This document shows positions 56,371 to 64,000 of a stretch of 64,000 bases of DNA, one piece after another (position 1 is the stretch's first letter; the number at the start of each line of letters is the position of its first letter). The position numbers were made by a program, and so were the translations under genes. Location: NCBI RefSeq assembly GCF_022341425.1, contig NZ_JABFUC010000017.1, forward strand, positions 18,718 to 82,717, given 5' to 3'. The notes beneath the pieces were generated by a model. It was not told the origin of the DNA, did not search any database, and worked only from the letters and a program-made list of their open reading frames with translations. The stretch comes from Billgrantia campisalis (GTDB lineage: Bacteria > Pseudomonadota > Gammaproteobacteria > Pseudomonadales > Halomonadaceae).

Positions 56371-56964
56371 TTACAGGCCGACCAGTGCGCCGGAGATGCC
56401 GGCGGCCCGGGTCAGGGAGCCGACCACGATACCATCGATGATGCTGATGGCGATGAAAACCACGATCGGTGACAGGTCGATCATGCCCAGCGGTGGGATG
56501 ACCTTGCGCACCGGGGCCATGATCGGTTCCACCAGCTGCATGATCAGCAGTGCGCCGGGGTGGCTGGCGTTGGGGGCCACCCAGCTCAAGATGATCATCA
56601 CGATCAGCGCGAAGAAGTAGATCTTGAGGATGGCATTGGCGATGGCCGCCACCGCGCCGATGGCAATGCCCGCCACCGGCGGCATGCCGAAGCCGGCGAT
56701 CTGCAGGATCACCACGATGCTCACCGCCTTGAGCACGAAGGCGGCAGCCAGGGTCGCCAGGTCGAAGCGCCCCATCACCGGGCCGAGGAAACCCTGGAAG
56801 GGGCGCACCACCGGCTGGGTGATCTTGACCACCGACTGGCTGATGGGGTTGTAGTAGTCGGCGCCCGATGCCTGCAGCAAAAAGCGCAGCATCATCATGA
56901 AGATGTAGATATTGATCAGGGTGTTGACCAGCAGCAGACCGGCATTTCCCAGCTGATTGCCCAT
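56371..56964 (-). CDS. yggT: YggT family membrane protein
   Basis: A 197-residue inner-membrane protein with two YggT repeats of two helices each, plus short loops. The repeats show FMMMLRFLLQ-SGADYYNPISQSVVKITQPVVRPF and LSWVAPNASHPGALLIMQLVEPIMAPVRKVIPP (shortened). The function is unclear, with links to osmotic stress and cell-surface processes. proC is upstream on the same strand, separated by a repeat element. Confidence 0.93.
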   Translation of the reverse strand: MGNQLGNAGLLLVNTLINIYIFMMMLRFLLQASGADYYNPISQSVVKITQPVVRPFQGFLGPVMGRFDLATLAAAFVLKAVSIVVILQIAGFGMPPVAGIAIGAVAAIANAILKIYFFALIVMIILSWVAPNASHPGALLIMQLVEPIMAPVRKVIPPLGMIDLSPIVVFIAISIIDGIVVGSLTRAAGISGALVGL

Positions 56965-56997
56965 TGGGCCTCTCCTTGTTCGTGAAAGCTTGCCGAG

Positions 56998-57147
56998 TTA
57001 AGGAAACTCTGCACAAAAGCCTACACGAGCGAATCGCTGCGTTGCGCGGTGCTCAGAATCCTCACATATACCCCATATGCTCCGGTTCCTGTGCTCCGTG
57101 CGCCTTGCGCTTCATCTCGCTCGGCGATTTGTTCAGCGATTCCTTAG
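56998..57147. repeat. MITE-like hairpin repeat, family B copy 1
   Basis: About 150 bp with inverted ends TTAAGGAA and TTCCTTAG and a conserved core (CTCACATATACCCCATATG, then CTCCGGTTCCTGTGCTCCGT). A second copy at 61020-61181 shares the core almost exactly. The two halves are imperfectly complementary, so the element folds into a long hairpin around CATATACCCCATATG. Its right end includes the TAA stop codon of proC (57146-57144 minus). Confidence 0.8.
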
Positions 57148-57968
57148 CGCGTGCCGAATTCGTCGGCCATCTCTCGGGCGCGAGCGGCGCAGGCGTCCAT
57201 GGCGTCACGCATGATGTCGCGCAGCCCGGCCTGCTCGAGGTGTTCCACGGCACGCTCGGTGGTGCCGCCCGGCGACATCACGTTGCGCTTGAGCTGGGCC
57301 GGCGGCTGATCGCTCTGCTGGGCCATGCGGGCCGCTCCCAGCGCGGTCTGCATGGCCAGGCGGCGGGCGGTCTCGGCGGGCAGCCCCAGCTTGACGCCGG
57401 CCTCTTCCATGGCCTCGAACATCAGGAAGAAGTAGGCGGGCCCGCTGCCGGACACGGCGGTGACCGCGTCGAGCAGAGCCTCCTCCTCGACCCACTCGAC
57501 CAGGCCCACGGCCTCGAGCAGTTGGGTGGCCTGGGCACGCTGTTCGGCGTTGACCTCGGCGTTGGCGAACAGGCCCGAGGCGCCGGCGCCCACCAGTGAG
57601 GGGGTGTTAGGCATGCAGCGGATCAGCGGCAGGCCGCCGCCGAGCCACTGGTCCAGCGTCTCGGCGTCGATGCCGGCGGCGACCGAGACGATGAGCGGGC
57701 GCAGGCGCTGTAGGGTATCACTCAGCCCTTCGCAGACCTCGCGCATCACCTGCGGCTTGACCGCCAGCACTACCACGTCGGCGCCCTGTACCGCGGAGGC
57801 GTTGTCGGTGTTGGTGCGAATACCGTAGCGCTCATGGAGCGGCGCCAGAAAGGCGTCGCTGGGTGAGGTGGCGGTGATGGCGGTGGCCGGATGGCCGTTG
57901 TCGATCATTCCGCCGATGATGGCGCTGGCCATGTTGCCGGCGCCGATGAAGGTGACTCTGCTGGCCAT
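57144..57968 (-). CDS. proC: Pyrroline-5-carboxylate reductase
   Basis: A 274-residue enzyme of the last proline step. It shows RVTFIGAGNMASAIIGGM, the VLAVKPQVMREV cofactor region, VSVAAGI, RCMPNTPSLVGAGASGLF and the C-terminal MSPGGTTERAVEHLEQAG. AAGGAC lies before the ATG at 57968. The yggS-proC-yggT order is conserved. The stop codon lies inside the terminal repeat of a family B element. Confidence 0.97.
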   Translation of the reverse strand: MASRVTFIGAGNMASAIIGGMIDNGHPATAITATSPSDAFLAPLHERYGIRTNTDNASAVQGADVVVLAVKPQVMREVCEGLSDTLQRLRPLIVSVAAGIDAETLDQWLGGGLPLIRCMPNTPSLVGAGASGLFANAEVNAEQRAQATQLLEAVGLVEWVEEEALLDAVTAVSGSGPAYFFLMFEAMEEAGVKLGLPAETARRLAMQTALGAARMAQQSDQPPAQLKRNVMSPGGTTERAVEHLEQAGLRDIMRDAMDACAARAREMADEFGTR

Positions 57969-58027
57969 GCGATCTGTCCTTTATCTGCTGTGAAGCACGT
58001 CGGCCGGCGGCCTACGTGACCTTGCCG

Positions 58028-58741
58028 TCATTGATTCGCGGTGGTGCTGCGCTCGCCGAAGATGGCGGTGCCCAGCCGCACCAGGGTAGCGCCTTCCAGT
58101 ATGGCGGCTTCCAGGTCATTGCTCATGCCCATCGACAGGGTGTCCAGCGGTGCCTCGGGAAACCGCTCGCGCAGCGCCTCTAGCGCCTCGCGTAGCCGGG
58201 CATAGGGTCGGCGCTGGGCCGCCAGCCCCTCGGCCGGCGCGGGGATCGCCATCAGCCCGCGCAGGCGCAGTGCCGGCAGCGCCAGAACCGCCTCAGCCAG
58301 CGCCGGCAGCGCCGCCAGGGTGACGCCCGACTTGCTCGCCTCCTCGCTGATATTGACCTGCAGGCAGACGTTGAGCGGACCCAGCGTCGCCGGGCGCTGG
58401 TCGTTCAGGCGCCGGGCGATCTTCTCACGGTCCAGGCTATGCACCCAGGCAAAGTGTTCGGCGACGGCTCGCGTCTTATTGGATTGCAGCGGGCCGATGA
58501 AATGCCAGACGATATCCGTCAGGTCGGCCAGCTCGGCCTGCTTGTCGAGGGCCTCCTGGAGATAGTTCTCGCCGAAGTCCCGCTGGCCCAGGCCCCAGGC
58601 CTGGCGGATCGCCGCCGCCGGCTTGGTCTTGCTGACGGCGAGCAGGTGCGCGTCAGCGTCCGCGCGCCCGGCGGCGGCCAGCGCTTCGCCCAGCCGCCGG
58701 CGGGCGGCGGGCAGCGCATCGTGCAGTATGAGATCCGTCAT
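58028..58741 (-). CDS. yggS: YggS family pyridoxal phosphate homeostasis protein
   Basis: A 237-residue PLP-binding protein with an alanine-racemase-like barrel but no second domain. The PLP lysine is in LLAVSKTKPAAAI; other motifs are FGENYLQEALDK, WHFIGPLQSNKTR, VCLQVNISEEASKSGV and DTLSMGMSNDLEAAI. It balances free PLP and amino-acid pools. The ATG at 58741 fits the family start; an in-frame ATG 30 nt earlier is less likely. It diverges from pilT. Confidence 0.95.
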   Translation of the reverse strand: MTDLILHDALPAARRRLGEALAAAGRADADAHLLAVSKTKPAAAIRQAWGLGQRDFGENYLQEALDKQAELADLTDIVWHFIGPLQSNKTRAVAEHFAWVHSLDREKIARRLNDQRPATLGPLNVCLQVNISEEASKSGVTLAALPALAEAVLALPALRLRGLMAIPAPAEGLAAQRRPYARLREALEALRERFPEAPLDTLSMGMSNDLEAAILEGATLVRLGTAIFGERSTTANQ

Positions 58742-58817
58742 TTCAGCCACATCAAGTTCGCCATATCGCAAGGTCTGTCATACTGGAGAGAATCATACCT
58801 GGGAGCAGGGGAAGTGC

Positions 58818-59852
58818 ATGGATATTACCGAACTGCTGGCGTTCTCGGCAAAGCAGAACGCCTCTGATCTGCATCTGTCGGCGGGGCTGCCGCCGATGAT
58901 CCGCGTCGATGGCGACATTCGCCGGCTCAACGTGCCCGCCATGGACGACCGCGAAGTCCGCAAGCTGATCTACGACATCATGGGCGACCGCCAGCGTCGC
59001 GACTATGAGGAGTTCTTCGAGACCGACTTCTCTTTCGAGGTGCCGGGGGTGGCGCGGTTTCGTGTCAACGCCTTCAATCAGGCCCGCGGCGCCGGCGCGG
59101 TATTTCGCACCATCCCCAGCGAGGTGCTGACCATGGATGACCTGGGGCTCGGCGACGTCTTCCGGCGCCTGGCCCTGCTGCCCCGGGGGCTGGTACTGGT
59201 CACCGGGCCCACCGGCTCGGGCAAGAGCACTACGCTTGCCGCGATGATCGACTACATCAACGACCACCGATACGATCATATCCTGACCATCGAGGATCCG
59301 GTGGAGTTCGTGCACCGCAGCAAGCGCTGCCTGATCAACCAGCGCGAGGTGCATCGCGATACCCACGGCTTCGCCCAGGCCCTGCGCAGTGCCCTGCGCG
59401 AGGACCCGGATGTGATTCTGGTCGGCGAGCTGCGCGACCTGGAGACCATTCGCCTGGCGCTGACCGCCGCCGAGACCGGCCATCTGGTGTTTGGCACCCT
59501 GCATACCACCTCGGCGGCCAAGACCATCGACCGGATCATCGATGTCTTTCCCGGCGAGGAGAAGAGTATGGTGCGCTCGATGCTCTCGGAGTCGCTGCAG
59601 GGGGTCATTTCCCAGACCCTCCTCAAGCGCCAGGGGGGCGGCCGGGTCGCGGCCCACGAGATCCTCATCGCCACGGCGGCGGTGCGCAACCTGGTTCGCG
59701 AGGACAAGGTGGCGCAGATCTACTCGGCCATCCAGACCAGCGGCAACCTGGGCATGCAGACTCTGGATGCCTGTCTGGCCAAGCTGGTTACCGACAACGT
59801 GGTGGCTCGGGAAGAGGCCCAGGCGCGTGCCAAGAGCATGTTGACGCCGTGA
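58818..59852 (+). CDS. pilT: Twitching motility retraction ATPase PilT
   Basis: A 344-residue hexameric ATPase that retracts type IV pili. It shows the N-terminal ASDLHLSAGLPPMIRVDG, Walker A GPTGSGKST, the Asp box ILTIEDPVEFVH, Walker B region DPDVILVGELRD, the His box TGHLVFGTLHT and the C-terminal AVRNLVRE (AIRNLIRE-type) motif. The length equals Pseudomonas PilT. AGGGGA lies before ATG 58818. pilU follows after 28 nt. Confidence 0.97.
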   Translation: MDITELLAFSAKQNASDLHLSAGLPPMIRVDGDIRRLNVPAMDDREVRKLIYDIMGDRQRRDYEEFFETDFSFEVPGVARFRVNAFNQARGAGAVFRTIPSEVLTMDDLGLGDVFRRLALLPRGLVLVTGPTGSGKSTTLAAMIDYINDHRYDHILTIEDPVEFVHRSKRCLINQREVHRDTHGFAQALRSALREDPDVILVGELRDLETIRLALTAAETGHLVFGTLHTTSAAKTIDRIIDVFPGEEKSMVRSMLSESLQGVISQTLLKRQGGGRVAAHEILIATAAVRNLVREDKVAQIYSAIQTSGNLGMQTLDACLAKLVTDNVVAREEAQARAKSMLTP

Positions 59853-59880
59853 GGGAATGATCACCAAGGGGAGCAGGCAG

Positions 59881-61023
59881 ATGACTGCACGCGAATGGTT
59901 GGAACAGCTGCTGGGCATCATGGCCCAGAAGGAAGCCTCGGATCTGTTGATCTCGGTGCAGGCGCCGCCGACGCTGAAGATGGCCGGCAAGCTGACCGCG
60001 CTGGGTGATCAGCGGCTATCGGTGGAGCAGGTGCGCGAGCTGGTCTATGCGGCGCTGCCCGAGGGGTTCAAGGAGCGCTTCCACAGCGAGCGCGAGGCGA
60101 ACTTCGCGCTGAGCCTCTCGGGTCGCGGCCGCTTTCGTGTCAGCGCCTTCCAGCAGCGCAACCAGATGGCCATGGTGATCCGCCGCATCGCCTATGACAT
60201 CCCGCACCTGGAGGAGCTGTCGCTGCCGCCGGTGCTGGGCGAGCTGGCCAATATCAAGCGCGGGCTGGTGTTCGTGGTGGGCGGTACCGGAACCGGCAAA
60301 TCGACCACCCTGGCGTCGATGATCCAGCAGCGCAACGAGACCATCGGCGGCCATATCATCAGCGTCGAGGATCCGATCGAGTATGTTCACCCCCACAAGA
60401 AGGCGATCATCAACCAGCGGGAGGTGGGGATCGACACCGAATCCTTCGAAGTGGCGCTAAAGAACACCCTGCGCCAGGCGCCGGACGTGATCCTGATCGG
60501 CGAGGTGCGTACCCGCGAGACCATGGAGCATGCCCTGACCTTCGCCGAGACCGGCCACCTGTGCCTGGCCACGCTGCACGCCAACAACGCCAACCAGGCG
60601 CTGGACAGGATCATTCACTTCTTCCCCCATGAGCGCCACGAACAGATCTGGCTCGACCTGTCGCTGAACCTGCACGCCATCGTCGCCCAGCAGCTGCTGC
60701 CCACCCTGGATGGCGGCCGCTGCCCGGCCATCGAGGTGCTGCTGCGTACCCCGCTGATCGGCGATCTGGTGCGCAAGGGCGATGTCGGTGAGATCAAGAA
60801 CGTCATGAGCCGCTCCCGGGACCTTGGCATGCAAACCTTCGATCAGGCGCTCTTCGACCTCTATAAGGGGGGCAGGATCAGCGAGGAGGTGGCGCTGGTG
60901 CACGCCGATTCCGCCAACGATCTGCGCATGATGATCAAGTATGGCGACGAGGGCAGCGAGGCGCTGGCCAAGGCGCAGGATACGGCGCAGCGGCTGTCCC
61001 TACGCGACGAGGACGACTTCTAG
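59881..61023 (+). CDS. pilU: PilT-dependent retraction ATPase PilU
   Basis: A 380-residue paralogue of PilT that supports retraction in a PilT-dependent way. Walker A is GGTGTGKST, followed by ISVEDPIEYVHP, DVILIGEVRTRETMEHAL and TGHLCLATLHANN. AGGGGAG lies 7 nt before ATG 59881; ATG 59857 is upstream without a binding site. The C-terminal tail is acidic (LRDEDDF). Its TAG stop (61021-61023) lies within the left end of a family B repeat. Confidence 0.95.
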   Translation: MTAREWLEQLLGIMAQKEASDLLISVQAPPTLKMAGKLTALGDQRLSVEQVRELVYAALPEGFKERFHSEREANFALSLSGRGRFRVSAFQQRNQMAMVIRRIAYDIPHLEELSLPPVLGELANIKRGLVFVVGGTGTGKSTTLASMIQQRNETIGGHIISVEDPIEYVHPHKKAIINQREVGIDTESFEVALKNTLRQAPDVILIGEVRTRETMEHALTFAETGHLCLATLHANNANQALDRIIHFFPHERHEQIWLDLSLNLHAIVAQQLLPTLDGGRCPAIEVLLRTPLIGDLVRKGDVGEIKNVMSRSRDLGMQTFDQALFDLYKGGRISEEVALVHADSANDLRMMIKYGDEGSEALAKAQDTAQRLSLRDEDDF

Positions 61024-61181
61024 AAAGCACTGAATCATTGCCTACACGGCTGAATCGCTTCGTTGCGCGGTGCCGAAGCGTCGGACCGGCGGATCCTCAC
61101 ATATACCCCATATGCTCCGGTTCCTGTGCTCCGTGCGCCTTGCGCTTCAGTCGTTCGCCTAATGCTACAGCGCTTTCTTAG
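61020..61181. repeat. MITE-like hairpin repeat, family B copy 2
   Basis: About 162 bp with inverted ends CTAGAAAGC and GCTTTCTTAG (one-base offset). The core from the CTCACATATACCCC segment through the TGCGCCTTGCGCTTCA segment is nearly identical to copy 1 (56998-57147), while the ends differ as matched pairs. The left end supplies the pilU stop codon. Both copies begin and end with TA, compatible with TA-targeting MITEs. It fills the gap between convergent pilU and anmK. Confidence 0.8.
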
Positions 61182-61189
61182 CTCCCGCT

Positions 61190-62329
61190 TCAGGGGGCGT
61201 AGACGCCGCCGAGTATGCGTGGCCCGGCGGCGCCAGTGACCGCGGGGAGGTTGCCGGGCAGGCCCTCGAGTCGCCGCCAGGCGAGCCAGGCGAAGGCGCC
61301 GGCCTCCAGCCAGTCGGCGGGCCAGCCCCAGTCGGCGCTGGCGATCAGCGGGGTGTCGGGCAGGTGGTGTGCCAGCCTCGCCAGCAGGTGCGGGTTGTGG
61401 GCGCCACCACCGCAGGGAATCAGCGCCTTGGGCGGCGGTGCTCTGAGCCGCTCCCGTGCCATCTCCACGCCCAGCGCCACGCTGGTGGCGGTCAGCTCGG
61501 CGAGGGTGGCCTGGACATCTGCCGGGGCTTCCTTTCCCGTCAGGTGGTGTGCCAGCCAGTCGAGATGAAAGACCTCGCGGCCGGTGCTGCGCGGCGGTGG
61601 TCGATGGAAGAAGGGTTCGGCGAGTAGCCGCTCCAGCAGTGCCTCGTCCACCCGTCCCGAGGCCGCCCAGGCGCCGTCGACATCGAAGCGGCCGCCGCGG
61701 TGGCGAGCGTGCCAGGCATCCAGCAGTACATTGGCCGGGCCGGTGTCGAAGCCGGTGATCTCGGCGTCGCGCTCGGCGGGCGGCAGCAGCGTCAGGTTGG
61801 CAAAACCGCCGAGGTTGAGCACCAGCCGCCACTCCCCGGCGCCCCGGAACAGCGCCTGGTGAAAGGCCGGAGCCAGCGGCGCTGCCTGGCCGCCGGCCGC
61901 CAGGTCGCGGCGCCGGAAATCGGCCACCACCCGGCAACCGGTCAGCTCGGCGAGCAGGCTTGGGTTGTCCAGCTGCAGCGTATAGGCGGGGCCGCCGGCA
62001 TGCCCCCAGGGGGCATGCTCGATGGTCTGGCCGTGGCTGCCGATTGCGGCAATGGCGTCGACGGGCGTGCCGCAGGCCGCGAGCAGCCGCGCCACCGCGG
62101 TGGCCTGCAGGTGGCAGAAGGCGTCCTCGGCGGCGGCCAGGGCGGCAAAGTCGACATGGGTGGCCTGGCACAGGGTCAGCAGCCGCTGGCGCAGCGCCTC
62201 CGGCATGGGCTCGGCGTGGCTGGCCAGCAGCCGGACCTGGCCGCCGTCGCTGGCCGACGAGACCTGGACCAGGGCGGCGTCGATACCGTCCAGGCTGGTG
62301 CCGGACATCAGGCCGATGAACAGTGACAT
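61190..62329 (-). CDS. anmK: Anhydro-N-acetylmuramic acid kinase
   Basis: A 379-residue sugar kinase of cell-wall recycling that converts anhydroMurNAc to MurNAc-6-phosphate. It shows the N-terminal FIGLMSGTSLDGIDAALVQ, SHGQTIEHAP, VLNLGGFANLTLLP, GFDTGPANVLLDAW and CGGGAHNPHLL. It diverges from tyrS, as in Pseudomonas, where these genes lie ahead of an rRNA operon. Confidence 0.97.
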   Translation of the reverse strand: MSLFIGLMSGTSLDGIDAALVQVSSASDGGQVRLLASHAEPMPEALRQRLLTLCQATHVDFAALAAAEDAFCHLQATAVARLLAACGTPVDAIAAIGSHGQTIEHAPWGHAGGPAYTLQLDNPSLLAELTGCRVVADFRRRDLAAGGQAAPLAPAFHQALFRGAGEWRLVLNLGGFANLTLLPPAERDAEITGFDTGPANVLLDAWHARHRGGRFDVDGAWAASGRVDEALLERLLAEPFFHRPPPRSTGREVFHLDWLAHHLTGKEAPADVQATLAELTATSVALGVEMARERLRAPPPKALIPCGGGAHNPHLLARLAHHLPDTPLIASADWGWPADWLEAGAFAWLAWRRLEGLPGNLPAVTGAAGPRILGGVYAP

Positions 62330-62450
62330 GCGTTTTTCTCCCCCTGGCCGCGGCCCCTCCGCGAAGCGTCAAGTCATGCTACCATTCTGCCCCATTCGAT
62401 GGTCCCTGCCTGCAGGGCCGAGCAACCGATTTGCCGTGGAGTAGGAGACG

Positions 62451-63650
62451 ATGAGCGATGTTGCGAGCGCGCTGGCGCTGCTGCAGCGTGGTACCCAGGA
62501 AATCCTGATCGAAGGCGAGCTCAAGCAGAAGCTCGAATCCGGCCGCAAGCTGCGGATCAAGGCGGGCTTCGACCCCACCGCGCCGGATCTGCACCTGGGC
62601 CACAGCGTGCTGCTGACCAAGATGCGCCAGTTCCAGGAGCTCGGGCACGAGGTGATCTTCCTGATCGGCGACTTCACCGGCCGTATCGGCGATCCTTCCG
62701 GAAAGAACGTCACCCGCAAGCCGCTCAGCGAGGAGGAGGTCAAGGCCAATGCCGAGACTTATAAGGAGCAGGTCTTCAAAATCCTCGACCCCGACAAGAC
62801 CGAGGTGCGCTTCAACTCGGAGTGGTTCTCCCGCTTGAGCGCCGCTGACATGATCGAACTGGCGGCCCAGAGCACGGTGGCGCGCATGCTCGAGCGCGAC
62901 GACTTCGAGAAGCGCTACAAGGCCGGCCAGTCCATCTCGATCCATGAGTTCCTCTACCCGCTGGTGCAGGGCTACGACTCGGTGGCGCTCGAAGCCGATG
63001 TGGAGCTGGGCGGCACCGACCAGAAGTTCAACCTGCTGATGGGCCGTGAGATACAGAAGCACTTCGGTATGGCGCCGCAGGTGGTGATCACCATGCCCCT
63101 GCTGGAAGGCCTCGACGGCGTGCAGAAGATGTCCAAGTCGCTGGGCAACTATGTCGGGGTCGACGAGGCGCCGGGCGCCATGTTCAACAAGCTGGTCTCG
63201 ATGCCCGATAGTCTGATGTGGCGCTACTTCGAGCTGCTCTCCCTCAAGTCCAACGAGGAGATCGAGGCGCTCAAGCGCGACGTGGCCCAAGGGGCCAATC
63301 CCCGTGACATCAAGATGGTGCTGGCTCGCGAGCTGATTGGGCGCTATCACGGGGAAGAGGCGGCCGCCAACGCCCATAAGTCTGCAGGCAACCAACTGGC
63401 CGAGGGCGAGCTGCCCGAGGACCTGCCGGAGGTCGAGGTGGATTTCGAGGGCGGCTCCCAGGCCCCTATCGCTGCGGTGCTCAACCGCTCGGGCCTGGCC
63501 AGTAACAGCGCCCAGGCGAAGGACATGCTGGGCAACGGCCGGGTGAAGGTCGATGGCCAAGTGGTCGAGCGCGACCATATGCTCGATACCGGCGCGAGCT
63601 ACGTCATTCAGGCGGGCAAGAAGCGCTACGCCCGTGTGACGCTGAAGTAA
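62451..63650 (+). CDS. tyrS: Tyrosyl-tRNA synthetase
   Basis: A 399-residue class I synthetase. It shows KAGFDPTAPDLHLGHSVLL (HIGH-type HLGH), the GRIGDPSGKN segment, YPLVQGYDSVALEADVELGG and KMSKSLGNYVGV (KMSKS). The C-terminal S4 domain (about 335-399) contains LASNSAQAKDMLGNGRVKVDG. The sequence type is that of the shorter TyrZ-like group of Pseudomonas. A terminator follows, then rRNA-like promoters. Confidence 0.97.
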   Translation: MSDVASALALLQRGTQEILIEGELKQKLESGRKLRIKAGFDPTAPDLHLGHSVLLTKMRQFQELGHEVIFLIGDFTGRIGDPSGKNVTRKPLSEEEVKANAETYKEQVFKILDPDKTEVRFNSEWFSRLSAADMIELAAQSTVARMLERDDFEKRYKAGQSISIHEFLYPLVQGYDSVALEADVELGGTDQKFNLLMGREIQKHFGMAPQVVITMPLLEGLDGVQKMSKSLGNYVGVDEAPGAMFNKLVSMPDSLMWRYFELLSLKSNEEIEALKRDVAQGANPRDIKMVLARELIGRYHGEEAAANAHKSAGNQLAEGELPEDLPEVEVDFEGGSQAPIAAVLNRSGLASNSAQAKDMLGNGRVKVDGQVVERDHMLDTGASYVIQAGKKRYARVTLK

Positions 63651-63670
63651 GTCGGTTCGCCAGACCTGCC

Positions 63671-63696
63671 AGCGCCCGCCTCGAGCGGGCGCTTTC
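63671..63696 (+). terminator. Rho-independent terminator after tyrS
   Basis: AGCGCCCGC (63671-63679) and GCGGGCGCT (63685-63693) with a 5-nt loop, followed by TTCGTCT. It lies 21 nt past the tyrS stop codon. Confidence 0.8.
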
Positions 63697-63804
63697 GTCT
63701 CTGGTGGCCATGGATCTATCCACAGGCGGTAAGCCGCAGAGTGCCTGTGGATGGCGGTGTCGGCTGGGTCGAGCGGGTGGCTGAAATTTTTTTACACGCA
63801 GGCC

Positions 63805-63833
63805 TTGCGGGCCGCCGGGGAAAACCGTAAAGT
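63805..63833 (+). promoter_or_regulatory. Putative rRNA-type promoter, upstream copy
   Basis: TTGCGG (63805-63810) and TAAAGT (63828-63833) are 17 nt apart and followed by ACGCATCC. The downstream promoter ends in a nearly identical block (TACGCACC), which suggests tandem promoters of one operon. An AT-rich tract (TTTTTTTACA) lies just upstream. Confidence 0.5.
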
Positions 63834-63934
63834 ACGCATCCGCTGCCGGCGACGGGCAACGTTGCAGGCGGTGGAGAGGGTGGTAACTGGTTGTTGTTCT
63901 TTGGATTTTTCGGATCGCTTCGCAAAAATTCAGC

Positions 63935-63962
63935 TTGACGGCCACGGCGGATTCGGTAGAAT
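63935..63962 (+). promoter_or_regulatory. Putative rRNA-type promoter, downstream copy
   Basis: TTGACG (63935-63940) and TAGAAT (63957-63962) are 16 nt apart, with an AT-rich CAAAAATT segment just upstream like an UP element. In Pseudomonas tyrZ is followed by an rRNA operon. No 16S sequence is present before the window ends at 64000. Apart from these promoters and the tyrS terminator, 63651-64000 holds nothing I recognise. Confidence 0.6.
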
Positions 63963-64000
63963 ACGCACCACTCGAATCGCAGCCGCTTCGGCGGTCTCGC

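Overview
The window is GC-rich chromosomal DNA from a gammaproteobacterium. The best fit is the Halomonas/Chromohalobacter group (Halomonadaceae, order Oceanospirillales). Gene order follows Pseudomonas in several long blocks: dksA-gluQ-cbrX-cbrA-cbrB-(CrcZ-type RNA)-pcnB-folK-panB-panC, DUF4426-metW-metX-yggT-proC-yggS-pilT-pilU, and secG-tRNA-Leu-tRNA-fMet-rimP-nusA-infB-rbfA-truB-rpsO-pnp. Protein details (Pseudomonas-type Fur, FtsH beginning MNDMAKNL, 344-residue PilT) agree. The species assignment is inference; there is no rRNA inside the window.

Layout. 1-1.3 kb: carboxynorspermidine synthase and the start of its decarboxylase (polyamines). 1.5-2.8 kb: a small accessory patch with an unknown 82-residue protein, a RelE/HigB-HigA type toxin-antitoxin pair and an integrase N-terminal remnant beside the tmRNA gene. 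2.8-5.7 kb: ssrA and smpB, then ratA-rnfH, bamE and fur. 5.8-11.6 kb: SOS-type recN and the grpE-dnaK-dnaJ chaperone cluster with two sigma-32-like promoters. 11.7-16.7 kb: an HNH nuclease, a DUF2218 protein, an EamA transporter, an unusual Clp1-like kinase/metallo-beta-lactamase fusion and a second HigBA module. 16.8-30 kb: dapB, carAB-greA, yhbY, rlmE, ftsH, folP, glmM, tpiA, secG. 30-39 kb: two tRNAs and the transcription/translation operon rimP to pnp. 39.5-45 kb: a thiolase, panD/panC/panB, folK, pcnB. 45-51.8 kb: CbrAB, its CrcZ-like RNA, cbrX, gluQ, dksA. 52-64 kb: an aminotransferase, sfsA, methionine genes (metXW), proC, yggS, twitching ATPases pilT/pilU, anmK, tyrS, and what look like tandem rRNA-operon promoters running off the right edge.

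Most interesting. (1) A family of about 110-nt intergenic repeats, three copies, each lying in sense just after a stop codon (dapB, glmM, thiolase). Each folds into two nested stems enclosing two hairpins whose six-base loops all have the form ANGGAN, the CsrA/RsmA recognition pattern. The stems differ between copies by compensating changes, which argues for selection on RNA structure. (2) A CrcZ-like RNA of about 500 nt downstream of cbrB, with a sigma-54 promoter, an upstream inverted repeat for CbrB, about eight CA-rich motifs and a terminator. (3) A single protein joining a Clp1/NOL9-type P-loop kinase to an RNase Z-like hydrolase. (4) A second, MITE-like repeat family whose ends overlap the stop codons of proC and pilU.

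Long open frames opposite real genes are composition artefacts and were left out. Starts were chosen from ribosome binding sites and family lengths. All functions come from reading the sequence; no database search was run.
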